Made by a program: the position numbers and the translations under genes. This document shows, piece by piece, positions 25,196-32,375 of a stretch of DNA of 61,901 nucleotides; the first letter of the stretch is position 1, and each line of letters begins with the position of its first letter. The notes below the pieces were generated by a model that saw only the letters and a list, made by a program, of their open reading frames with translations, did no database searches and had not been told where the DNA came from. This DNA is from UBA8687 sp964564655 (GTDB lineage Bacteria > Nitrospinota > Nitrospinia > Nitrospinales > VA-1), in the NCBI GenBank assembly GCA_964564655.1, contig CAZMBO010000003.1, positions 1-61,901 on the forward strand, written 5' to 3'.

Positions 25196-26391
25196 AAGCC
25201 CATAAATTGCCGGATTCAAAGGGCCATTTTGGAAAGTTTGGTGGGAAATATGTCATTGAAACTCTGATGCCGGCTTTACAGGAGTTGCAAGCCCTCTACG
25301 AACAAGCTCAAAAGGATCCAAAGTTTAAGGAAGACCTTAATTATTATTTGAAACATTATGTCGGAAGGCCTACCGCATTGTATTTCGCAGAAAGGCTCAC
25401 GAACCATTTGGGCGGAGCGAAAATTTATTTAAAAAGAGAAGATCTCACTCATACAGGTGCTCATAAAATTAATAATACGATTGGTAGCGCATTGCTGACT
25501 CAAAGAATGGGTAAAAAGCGGGTGATTGCCGAGACGGGTGCTGGTCAGCATGGGGTGGCTACTGCTACAGCGGCGTCTTTGTTTGGGCTTGAATGCGATG
25601 TGTTCATGGGTGAAGAGGACATGAAGCGACAGGCTCTCAATGTTTTTAGAATGCGATTGCTTGGCGCAAATGTAATTCCAGTAACCAGTGGCACTCGGAC
25701 TTTAAAAGATGCCACCAGTGAAGCAATCCGCAACTGGATCACAACGGTTGAAAGTACCCATTATATTATTGGTTCGGTAGTGGGCCCTCATCCCTACCCG
25801 ATGATTGTTCGCGATTTTCAAAAAATAATTGGTGAAGAATCCACACAACAAATAATGGAGATGGAAGGTAGATTGCCGGATACCTGCGTAGCCTGTGTGG
25901 GTGGAGGGAGTAACTCTATGGGATTGTTTTATCCATTTATTGAAAACGAAGAAGTCAGTCTTGTAGGCGTGGAGGCTGCGGGACACGGGATCGAAACTGA
26001 TAAGCATGGTGCCTCTCTGACCAAAGGTTCTGCAGGTGTTCTTCATGGAATGATGAGTTATCTGCTACACGATGATGACGGTCAAGTGACTGAAGCCCAT
26101 TCGATTTCCGCTGGATTGGATTATCCAGGAGTAGGGTGCGAGCATAGTTATCTAAAGGATTCAGGACGCGCCACCTATGCCACTATCACTGATGAAGAAG
26201 CACTTGAAGGTTTTAAACTTTTATCCAGCTTGGAAGGAATAATTCCGGCTCTGGAATCTGCACACGCAATTGCTCATGTTGCCAAACTGGCACCTGAAAT
26301 GAAAAAGAATGAGATCATCTTGGTTTGCCTTTCGGGGCGTGGCGATAAAGATGTCAATCAAATCGCGGATAGGATGGGAGTTTCTCTGTGA
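25192..26391 (+). CDS. trpB: Tryptophan synthase beta chain
   Basis: Condenses indole with serine, using PLP. 399 residues, TrpB1 type. FGKFGGKYVIETLMPALQEL opens the protein. The PLP lysine is in KREDLTHTGAHKINNTIGSA. ETGAGQHGVATATAASLFGLEC is the substrate loop, CVGGGSNSMGLFYPF binds the PLP phosphate, and SAGLDYPGVGCEHSYLKD lines the tunnel region. It overlaps trpF and trpA by four bases each. Confidence 0.97.
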   Translation: MKAHKLPDSKGHFGKFGGKYVIETLMPALQELQALYEQAQKDPKFKEDLNYYLKHYVGRPTALYFAERLTNHLGGAKIYLKREDLTHTGAHKINNTIGSALLTQRMGKKRVIAETGAGQHGVATATAASLFGLECDVFMGEEDMKRQALNVFRMRLLGANVIPVTSGTRTLKDATSEAIRNWITTVESTHYIIGSVVGPHPYPMIVRDFQKIIGEESTQQIMEMEGRLPDTCVACVGGGSNSMGLFYPFIENEEVSLVGVEAAGHGIETDKHGASLTKGSAGVLHGMMSYLLHDDDGQVTEAHSISAGLDYPGVGCEHSYLKDSGRATYATITDEEALEGFKLLSSLEGIIPALESAHAIAHVAKLAPEMKKNEIILVCLSGRGDKDVNQIADRMGVSL

Positions 26392-27173
26392 GTCGAATCA
26401 AAGATCGTTTAGCTTCACTAAATGGTAATAAAGCCTTGGTGGCATTTTATACTGCCGGGGATCCAGATATGGATGCCTCGAAAGAAATATTCGCCGTTAT
26501 CGAAAAAAATGGTGCAGATATTGTAGAAATAGGCGTACCTTTCTCTGACCCATTAGCGGATGGGCCTACTATCCAAGCTTCTTCGTATCGCTCATTAAAT
26601 AACGGAACGACTCTTAAAAAAATTATTCGGATGGTCGCTGATATCCGAAAAACCTCTGAGTTGCCTGTAGTTCTGATGACCAGTTTTAATCCCATATTTG
26701 TATATGGACAAAAAGAATTTGTCGCTGATGCTGTAAAAGCAGGTGTGGATGGCGTGATTATTCCGGATCTTCCACATGAGGAGGCAGAAGAATTTCTGGC
26801 AATTGCAGATGGGTTGGACATGATTTTTCTTTTGGCGCCAACAAGCACACCCGATCGAATACAGCAAATAGGGAAAATCAGCAAGGGTTTTATCTATTAT
26901 ATTTCTCTAACGGGTACAACGGGTACTAAGGAATCTCTTTCTGTCGGACTGGAAGAAAAAGTTAGCGAAATAAAAAATTCTGTTTCATTACCGGTATTGG
27001 TGGGTTTTGGTATTTCCGGCCCCGAACAGGCGGCCGAGGCGGCCAAAGTTTCTGATGGCGTAATTCTTGGCAGCGCCATTGTTAAATTGATTGAGACAAA
27101 CAGTAACCCTGTTGAGCGCGATCGCAAGCTTGGTGAATTTCTAACGAGTATTCAAAAAGCCATCAATTCCTGA
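26388..27173 (+). CDS. trpA: Tryptophan synthase alpha chain
   Basis: Cleaves indoleglycerol phosphate to indole for the beta chain. 261 residues starting at a GTG that overlaps the trpB stop (GTGA). The catalytic glutamate is in DIVEIGVPFSDPLADGPTIQ, and the catalytic aspartate is in GVDGVIIPDLPHEEA. FLLAPTSTPDRI, GFIYYISLTGTTG and VLVGFGISGPEQA complete the barrel. It is the last tryptophan enzyme. The next gene starts ten bases later. Confidence 0.96.
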   Translation: MSRIKDRLASLNGNKALVAFYTAGDPDMDASKEIFAVIEKNGADIVEIGVPFSDPLADGPTIQASSYRSLNNGTTLKKIIRMVADIRKTSELPVVLMTSFNPIFVYGQKEFVADAVKAGVDGVIIPDLPHEEAEEFLAIADGLDMIFLLAPTSTPDRIQQIGKISKGFIYYISLTGTTGTKESLSVGLEEKVSEIKNSVSLPVLVGFGISGPEQAAEAAKVSDGVILGSAIVKLIETNSNPVERDRKLGEFLTSIQKAINS

Positions 27174-27183
27174 TCCTGATATC

Positions 27184-27867
27184 ATGGTTTCCCGGATATC
27201 TATAATCATTCCTGCGTATAATGAGGAAAAATCTATTGGGCTTGTCCTTAAGGCATTACCTCAGAGAATAATCCACGAAATAATTGTTGTTGATAACAAC
27301 TCGACCGATGATACTGCTCGTGTTGCCCTAGAACATGGAGCTCGAGTAGTAAAAGAACCTAGACAAGGCTATGGATCAGCCTGTCTCAGGGGGATTAAAG
27401 AGTTGGACGCTCCAGATATCGTTGTTTTTTTGGATGGAGATTTTAGCGATTTTCCTGAAGAGATAGTTTCTCTCATAGCCCCGATTGAAAAAAATGATGA
27501 AGACTTTGTACTTGGAAGTCGAATGATTCTTCCCCAAAGCCAATTGGCCTTATTACCGCAAGCGCGATATGGAAACCGACTTGCGGTTTTTTTAATTAAA
27601 CTTTTTTTTAAGCATAAATACACAGACCTTGGCCCTTTTCGAGCAATTCGCTATAGCTCGTTAATGTCCATTGGAATGCAGGATATGGATTTTGGCTGGA
27701 CGGTAGAAATGCAAATAAAGGCTATAAGAAATGGATTGCGCATTCGGGAAGTTCCCGTTAATTACCGGAGGCGGGTGGGAATTTCTAAGATAACAGGCAC
27801 TGTTTCGGGTACCTTTAGAGCAGGCACAAAAATTATTTACACAATCTTTAAGTATTTGTTACCCTGA
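27184..27867 (+). CDS. Family 2 glycosyltransferase (DPM1-like)
   Basis: 227 residues. The GT-A fold starts with ISIIIPAYNEEKSIGLVLKAL, then IIVVDNNSTDDTARVA and VKEPRQGYGSACLRGI. The metal-binding acidic motif is VVFLDGDFSDFPEEI. A later DLGPFRAIRYSSL and the basic VPVNYRRRVGISKITGT segment match polyprenyl-phosphate hexose synthases. There is no strong membrane helix, only a hydrophobic end. It follows trpA by ten bases and so is probably cotranscribed with the trp genes, though no functional link is evident. The sugar and acceptor are unknown. Confidence 0.85.
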   Translation: MVSRISIIIPAYNEEKSIGLVLKALPQRIIHEIIVVDNNSTDDTARVALEHGARVVKEPRQGYGSACLRGIKELDAPDIVVFLDGDFSDFPEEIVSLIAPIEKNDEDFVLGSRMILPQSQLALLPQARYGNRLAVFLIKLFFKHKYTDLGPFRAIRYSSLMSIGMQDMDFGWTVEMQIKAIRNGLRIREVPVNYRRRVGISKITGTVSGTFRAGTKIIYTIFKYLLP

Positions 27868-27871
27868 CTTT

Positions 27872-28645
27872 ATGTTTAAAAAAACTGATGTTATTTTTGT
27901 GTTATTTTTTTGCTGTCCAAGTTTAGCTCAGGCAGGCGATCTTTCTAAACTCGTGGAAAAAAGAATCAGTCAAGACGGCACGACCCTTGACCTTAAAGGT
28001 TTGAATATTGGCCAAAAAGGCTCAAAAAAATTGGCGGCGATGGAGTCTTTAGCCTCTCTCGTTACATTGCATCTTCAAGGGAATAATATTAAAGCGAATG
28101 GAATGAAAGCCTTAGCCAAATCGCCACATTTAACTAACCTTAAACATATAGATCTATGGGGAAACCTGCTAGGAGATCTTGGGTTAAAGGCGATTGCAGA
28201 TTCTCCCTACTTTAAAAATTTAGAATCTCTAAAACTATGGAAGAATGAAATTAGTGATGATAGTGTCGGGTTTTTGGCTGAATCAAAAAACTTTTCACAT
28301 TTAAGAACCCTGATGCTGAATAACAACCTTATTACAGATCTTGGAGCTACCATCCTCGCCAAATCTAAAAATTTTTCGCAATTGAAAAATTTGAACTTAT
28401 TCAGCAATGAAATTGGCGATGGAGGCGCATTGGCTTTTGCAAATTCTAGAAATTTCCCTAACCTCGAATCTTTATTTTTGGGTGCAAATAGTATTACAGA
28501 TAGAGGAGCAGTGGCCTTGATTGAATCGAAAACCTTTCCAGCCCTGAAAATTCTTGATTTGGGGAAGAATTTGCTGGGGGAACCCTCTGCTCTGGCTGCC
28601 TTCAAAATCAATCGCAAGAATAAAGTTCGAATTATTTATAGATAA
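27872..28645 (+). CDS. Secreted leucine-rich-repeat protein
   Basis: 257 residues with a signal peptide (about 1-22, ending LAQAGD) and then seven or so RNI-type repeats of 28 residues, for example LKHIDLWGNLLGDLGLKAIADS and LKNLNLFSNEIGDGGALAFANS. It shares repeat style and phrases with the protein at 17822 but adds the export signal, so it should lie in the periplasm or be surface-exposed. It begins four bases after the glycosyltransferase and may share its message. Partner unknown. Confidence 0.8.
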   Translation: MFKKTDVIFVLFFCCPSLAQAGDLSKLVEKRISQDGTTLDLKGLNIGQKGSKKLAAMESLASLVTLHLQGNNIKANGMKALAKSPHLTNLKHIDLWGNLLGDLGLKAIADSPYFKNLESLKLWKNEISDDSVGFLAESKNFSHLRTLMLNNNLITDLGATILAKSKNFSQLKNLNLFSNEIGDGGALAFANSRNFPNLESLFLGANSITDRGAVALIESKTFPALKILDLGKNLLGEPSALAAFKINRKNKVRIIYR

Positions 28646-28672
28646 GTTTTATTCAATTAAACTGGTGTTTGT

Positions 28673-29959
28673 ATGACAGTAGCTAAAATTGCAGAAAAGG
28701 CTAATTCCGCAGCGTTGATTCTTGCGCATCTTTCTACGGATAAAAAGAATCAGGCTCTTAATGAAATGGCTAATGCGCTTGAAGCGAATTCTGAATCAAT
28801 TCTTTCAGCCAATAGGAAGGATTTGGTGTTTGCTGAAAAAGAGGGTGTGGCAAGGCCTCTCATTGCCCGTTTGACTTTAACTAAAGACAAAGTACGCGGT
28901 ATGGCTCAAGGAATTCGTAGCGTAGTGGCCCTGCCCGATCCTGTAGGTATCAAACAAAAATCTATGGAACTAGATGAAAATTTGACTCTGCATCGGGTGA
29001 GTTGTCCCATAGGGGTCATTGGCGCAATTTTTGAGTCTCGACCTGATGCAGTGCCACAAATTTCTTCTCTTTGTCTGAAGTCTGGGAATGCGGTAATTTT
29101 GAAAGGGGGGCGCGAAGCACAAAACTCAAATAAAGTGCTCGTAGCTTTGTTGACGGAATCCATTAAAAAGATAACCGATGTTCCTGAGGCAGCGGTGCAA
29201 ATGATTGAAACTCGATCAGAAGTTCGGGATATGCTTAAGGAGGAGAAGAATATTAATCTAATCGTTCCGCGTGGTAGTAACGATTTTGTAAAATATATTC
29301 AAGATAATACAAAAATACCGGTTTTAGGGCATTCCGAGGGAATTTGTCACAACTATATCGACAACGAAGCTGATTTGGATAAAGCGCTAAGGATTGCACT
29401 AGATTCAAAATTGCAGTATCCGGCTGCCTGTAATGCGATGGAAAATCTACTTGTCCATCAGGGTGTTGCATCCAAAATCATTCCGCAATTGGTAGAGAAA
29501 TTCCTAGAAAAAGATGTGGTATTGCTGGGTTGTGAAAAATCCTGTGTTGTTTCTAAAGATATATCGCCAGTATCAAAAAACGAGTGGGACAAGGAATATA
29601 ACGACTTGAAACTTTCTATTAAAATTGTTGAAAACTTAGATGAGGCTATTACCTTTATTAACGAGCATGGCTCGGGCCACACAGATACAATAATCACGGA
29701 AAATATTGAAACAGTTGGGAAATTTATGAGTGAGGTGAATTCTGCTAGTGTAATGTGTAACGCATCTACCCGTTTTGCAGATGGCTTCCGTTATGGATTG
29801 GGTGCAGAGATTGGGATTAGTACCAATAAAACTCATGCTAGAGGTCCTGTTGGACTAGAAGGGCTGGTCATCTATAAGTATAGAGTATACGGGAATGGAC
29901 AGATTGTCAGCGATTATTCAGGAGAAAATGCACGTTCGTTTACTCATAAACCTATCTGA
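28673..29959 (+). CDS. proA: Gamma-glutamyl phosphate reductase
   Basis: Reduces gamma-glutamyl phosphate to glutamate semialdehyde in proline synthesis, with NADPH. 428 residues. IGVIGAIFESRPDAVPQI, GNAVILKGGREAQNSN and LIVPRGSNDFVKYI are family motifs. The catalytic cysteine is in SKLQYPAACNAMENLLVH. The end GRGPVGLEGL-type motif appears as ARGPVGLEGLVIYKY. proB is not in the window. The ATG follows the secreted LRR gene by 27 bases. Confidence 0.95.
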   Translation: MTVAKIAEKANSAALILAHLSTDKKNQALNEMANALEANSESILSANRKDLVFAEKEGVARPLIARLTLTKDKVRGMAQGIRSVVALPDPVGIKQKSMELDENLTLHRVSCPIGVIGAIFESRPDAVPQISSLCLKSGNAVILKGGREAQNSNKVLVALLTESIKKITDVPEAAVQMIETRSEVRDMLKEEKNINLIVPRGSNDFVKYIQDNTKIPVLGHSEGICHNYIDNEADLDKALRIALDSKLQYPAACNAMENLLVHQGVASKIIPQLVEKFLEKDVVLLGCEKSCVVSKDISPVSKNEWDKEYNDLKLSIKIVENLDEAITFINEHGSGHTDTIITENIETVGKFMSEVNSASVMCNASTRFADGFRYGLGAEIGISTNKTHARGPVGLEGLVIYKYRVYGNGQIVSDYSGENARSFTHKPI

Positions 29960-29968
29960 TGACAATAC

Positions 29969-30838
29969 GTGGTGGAGAAAAAGTCTAGCAATTTAAATAC
30001 AAATATAAATCAGGACCTGGGTGATCCGTTTGATGTCTCGGTTGAACCTATAAAAAATAACTGGTTTCTATTTAGTATTTTACTCATAGCTACATTGGTT
30101 ACGACTTTTTTGGCTGGTGGTCCTTTATTTTCCATCAGTTTATTGTTAATTTTAGGAGCTCACGAGTTCGGCCACTATTGGGCAAGTAAGAAAAATGGTG
30201 TTCAGTCAACACTCCCTTATTTTATTCCCGCCCCTCCTATTTTTATAGCTGGAACCTTTGGTGCCTTCATTCAGATCAAGCAAAGAATACCCAATCGAAT
30301 GGTATTGATGGAAATAGGAGCAGCAGGCCCTATTGCAGGATTCGTGGTTGCTCTGCCAATGCTGATTTTGGGTCTCTATTTATCTTCGGTAACGCCTTCA
30401 ATCGGTATGGGGAGTATTAACTTTGGCAGTTCTTTAATTTTAAATTTTTGTTCACAATTAGTTTTAGGAGTTGATCCGAGTTCACCCGATATAAACATAC
30501 ATCTGCATCCAATTGCATTCGCAGGTTGGATAGGAATGTTGATAACTGCTTTAAATTTAATGCCGGTAGGTCAGTTGGATGGAGGCCATATTATTTATGC
30601 AATTGCTCCAGGCAAACATAGCGCAATTGGAAAAATTTTTTTTGCAGGATTATTTCCATTAGGGTATTTTTGGCCAGGTTGGTTCTTTTGGGCAGCTATG
30701 ATTGCATTAATGGGATTTAAAACAGCGCCGCTAAAAGAAGATGTTGGAAAATTAAGGCTAACCCATATAGTTCTAGGTTCCATTTCAATGGTCATTTTTA
30801 TACTGACATTCATTCCAATTCCTTTTTCAGAAATTTGA
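29969..30838 (+). CDS. Site-2 protease family (M50) membrane metalloprotease
   Basis: 289 residues with six or so hydrophobic segments. The zinc site is GAHEFGHYWASKKNG (HExxH), near residue 60. The third ligand is in NLMPVGQLDGGHIIYA, near residue 200. STLPYFIPAPPIFIAGTFGAFI is the conserved substrate-side stretch. It lacks a PDZ domain, unlike RseP, and resembles the EGY1-like/short M50 group. It probably cleaves within the membrane, but its target is unknown. The GTG at 29969 is the best start I can see and follows proA by nine bases. Confidence 0.85.
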   Translation: MVEKKSSNLNTNINQDLGDPFDVSVEPIKNNWFLFSILLIATLVTTFLAGGPLFSISLLLILGAHEFGHYWASKKNGVQSTLPYFIPAPPIFIAGTFGAFIQIKQRIPNRMVLMEIGAAGPIAGFVVALPMLILGLYLSSVTPSIGMGSINFGSSLILNFCSQLVLGVDPSSPDINIHLHPIAFAGWIGMLITALNLMPVGQLDGGHIIYAIAPGKHSAIGKIFFAGLFPLGYFWPGWFFWAAMIALMGFKTAPLKEDVGKLRLTHIVLGSISMVIFILTFIPIPFSEI

Positions 30839-31059
30839 TATATAAGATTGAATATTAAGAGTATATTTCCATTATTGAAATAAATGCCTAAAAATTGGGC
30901 AAAATTTACATGTTTTCTAAAAGTCAAATTTGCCATATTAAGCTTTTTTAATTTTGCTAAAATGATGGATTATTTGACATAAGTAATATAAATTATTGTT
31001 TTTAAAATAAAAATTTGTCAATAAATAAATCTTTATCGTTTGCTTTGCTTATTATGAAA
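30839..31059. other. AT-rich intergenic stretch after the M50 gene
   Basis: No gene is visible. GGCAAAATTT (30898-30907) can pair with AAATTTGCC (30926-30934), leaving one bulged A, and six T follow at 30943-30948; this may be a weak terminator for the proA-protease message. The rest is low-complexity AT sequence. A TTGACA at 30974 has no fitting -10 box. Confidence 0.5.
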
Positions 31060-31089
31060 TTGACAGAGGGGGGAAGCGTATGATACATT
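31060..31089 (+). promoter_or_regulatory. Predicted promoter of the structured RNA
   Basis: A perfect -35 TTGACA (31060-31065) is followed after 18 bases by TACATT (31084-31089). A TG one base before it (31081-31082) makes an extended -10. The predicted start, near 31096, falls just five bases before the long stem of the RNA begins. Confidence 0.65.
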
Positions 31090-31095
31090 TTCATT

Positions 31096-31201
31096 ATTCG
31101 AGGGGTGCTAAACTTCTTACCCGTATAGGGTATATTTGTAAAGAAAAGAATATTCTTGGTTGCCATCAAGGTTTCTTTTTAGAAGTTTGGTGCCCCTTTT
31201 T
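31096..31201 (+). ncRNA. Candidate structured small RNA of about 105 nt
   Basis: AGGGGTGCTAAACTTCT (31101-31117) pairs with AGAAGTTTGGTGCCCCT (31181-31197) over 17 consecutive pairs, three of them G-U. The closed region holds hairpin TACCC/GGGTA (31118-31122 with 31128-31132, loop GTATA), stacked directly on the long stem. A second arm has AAAGAAA (31140-31146) with TTTCTTT (31172-31178), and CTTGGT (31155-31160) with ATCAAG (31165-31170). A T-run at 31197-31201 follows, so the closing stem could also act as terminator. A promoter fits just upstream. The SRP RNA core, tmRNA ends and tRNA features are absent, and it is shorter than 6S RNA. I cannot assign a family. It lies 100 bases before the TolC-like gene and could also regulate it. 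Confidence 0.65.
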
Positions 31202-31300
31202 AGCTTCTTTATCTGTATTCCTTACCTTTAAAAAATATATCTACTTATCCTTTTTGAATTAATATAGTTTCTGAATCAAAATCTCCCTTTTGAGGAATTT

Positions 31301-32092
31301 ATGCAGCGATTACGAATTTGGCTTTGCATATTACTGTTGAGTTCTTTAACAAATATTTCTACCTCTTTCCCGGGCGAAATTACACCCATTCCTTCGCTAA
31401 ATAATATTCTTAACGAAGCGCGCACTTCTTTTTCCGGAAAAAACAACTCTATCACCTTAGAGGATATGTTGTTTAAGATTAAAAAATTTTATTATCAAAT
31501 TCAGTATTTGGATCAAAAACTGGAGATACTTAACGAAGTTAAGGGACATTTTGAAAAAGCTATCAGCAAAGCAGAAGAAAAATACGATGAGGGTGAGGAA
31601 GATATCAGTCAATCTGATATTACAAAATTAAAACTGGGTTTAGCGGGAACATTAAATAATATTTATGAAGTAGAGACGGGTCTGCAAATTTCGCGCTTAT
31701 CACTATCTGATAGCCTTGATCATAAATACTCACCTAATGCAAAACTAGTAGAGCCAAGTATTTCGCCTATTAAGTTCGAATTTAATAATTTTCATGCATG
31801 GGAGGAGAATCACAGTAAACATCCAGGAAAACTTAAAAGAGAACTGATATTAAAAAAGGGTTTTTTGCAAGTTGTTGAAGCGAAGAAAAAAATGCAATTA
31901 GCTAGGAAAAATAGAAAAATGACGCGGGCTTTATTGGTAAGCGAGGTTGCTAATTATGACTTTGGTATCGGTGATTCTGGTGACCTTTTTCAAGCTCTCA
32001 TTATCTACACTCGTGTTTTGAATGGCTATTATGATTCAGTTTATAATTTTAATCTTTTGGTTGCCAAGTTGGATCGCGATACCAATAAGTAA
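31301..32092 (+). CDS. Half-size TolC-like periplasmic/outer-membrane protein
   Basis: 263 residues. A signal peptide (about 1-24, LWLCILLLSSLTNISTS type) is followed by long helices: FYYQIQYLDQKLEILNEVKGHFEKAISKAEEKYDEGEEDISQSDITKLKLGL, which I quote only in part as the heptad-rich EVKGHFEKAISKAEEKYDEG. The segment NYDFGIGDSGDLFQALIIYT near residue 220, then YYDSVYNFNLLVAKLDR, resembles the last coiled-coil hairpin of TolC-family proteins. TolC proteins are normally over 400 residues with two such halves; only one half is here. It may oligomerise or may not form a channel at all. The ATG follows GAGGAATTT, a good ribosome site. Confidence 0.55.
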   Translation: MQRLRIWLCILLLSSLTNISTSFPGEITPIPSLNNILNEARTSFSGKNNSITLEDMLFKIKKFYYQIQYLDQKLEILNEVKGHFEKAISKAEEKYDEGEEDISQSDITKLKLGLAGTLNNIYEVETGLQISRLSLSDSLDHKYSPNAKLVEPSISPIKFEFNNFHAWEENHSKHPGKLKRELILKKGFLQVVEAKKKMQLARKNRKMTRALLVSEVANYDFGIGDSGDLFQALIIYTRVLNGYYDSVYNFNLLVAKLDRDTNK

Positions 32093-32153
32093 AACTGAAT
32101 GCTATAAAATACTGATTGAATTTGAATATTATGGTGGGTCTTGGCAGGATTTT

Positions 32154-32178
32154 TTTCACTGAATACTGAATAGTGAAA
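32154..32178. other. Inverted repeat between the TolC-like gene and topA
   Basis: TTTCACT (32154-32160) and AGTGAAA (32172-32178) form a seven-pair stem with an 11-base loop. There is no T-run after it on the plus strand, so a terminator role is doubtful. No gene is visible in the 283 bases from 32093 to 32375. Confidence 0.3.
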
Positions 32179-32256
32179 GGCTTTACTCTCCTTAGGAAGT
32201 TTTCTGTTTTATCCGTAGAAAGGTTCTATATCGATAATTTGATTTAAAACAGCGAT

Positions 32257-32285
32257 TTGTCTCTAGCGCAAGTTTCGGCTACACT
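32257..32285 (+). promoter_or_regulatory. Predicted promoter of topA
   Basis: TTGTCT (32257-32262) and TACACT (32280-32285) are spaced by 17 bases; each matches consensus at four of six positions. The start would be near 32292, leaving a leader of about 84 bases. The call is moderate because both boxes are imperfect. Confidence 0.4.
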
Positions 32286-32288
32286 ATT

Positions 32289-32302
32289 TCAACTTAAGTT
32301 GA
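32289..32302. promoter_or_regulatory. Perfect 14-base palindrome at the predicted topA start site
   Basis: TCAACTTAAGTTGA is its own reverse complement. It covers the predicted transcription start of topA, the classic position for a repressor site. The bound protein is unknown. Confidence 0.4.
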
Positions 32303-32375
32303 GGGTTTTGGCTCGTCAGCTGACCGGGGGAATTACTTTTCTAATTGTGTTACAAAATAAATTAAGTGAGGGAAT

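Noticed and set aside
30974..30999. TTGACA as a promoter upstream of the structured RNA
   Set aside because: No -10-like box lies at 16-18 bases; the TTGACA at 31060 fits far better.
31096..31201. SRP RNA, tmRNA, tRNA or 6S RNA
   Set aside because: The SRP core loop (GGAAG...AGCAGCC type) and tRNA-like ends are absent, and the length is too short for 6S.
31080..31262. 60-codon open frame after a purine-rich AGGGGGGAAG
   Set aside because: Its ATG lies in the predicted -10 region of the structured RNA, the peptide has no coding character, and the frame runs through the RNA stem.
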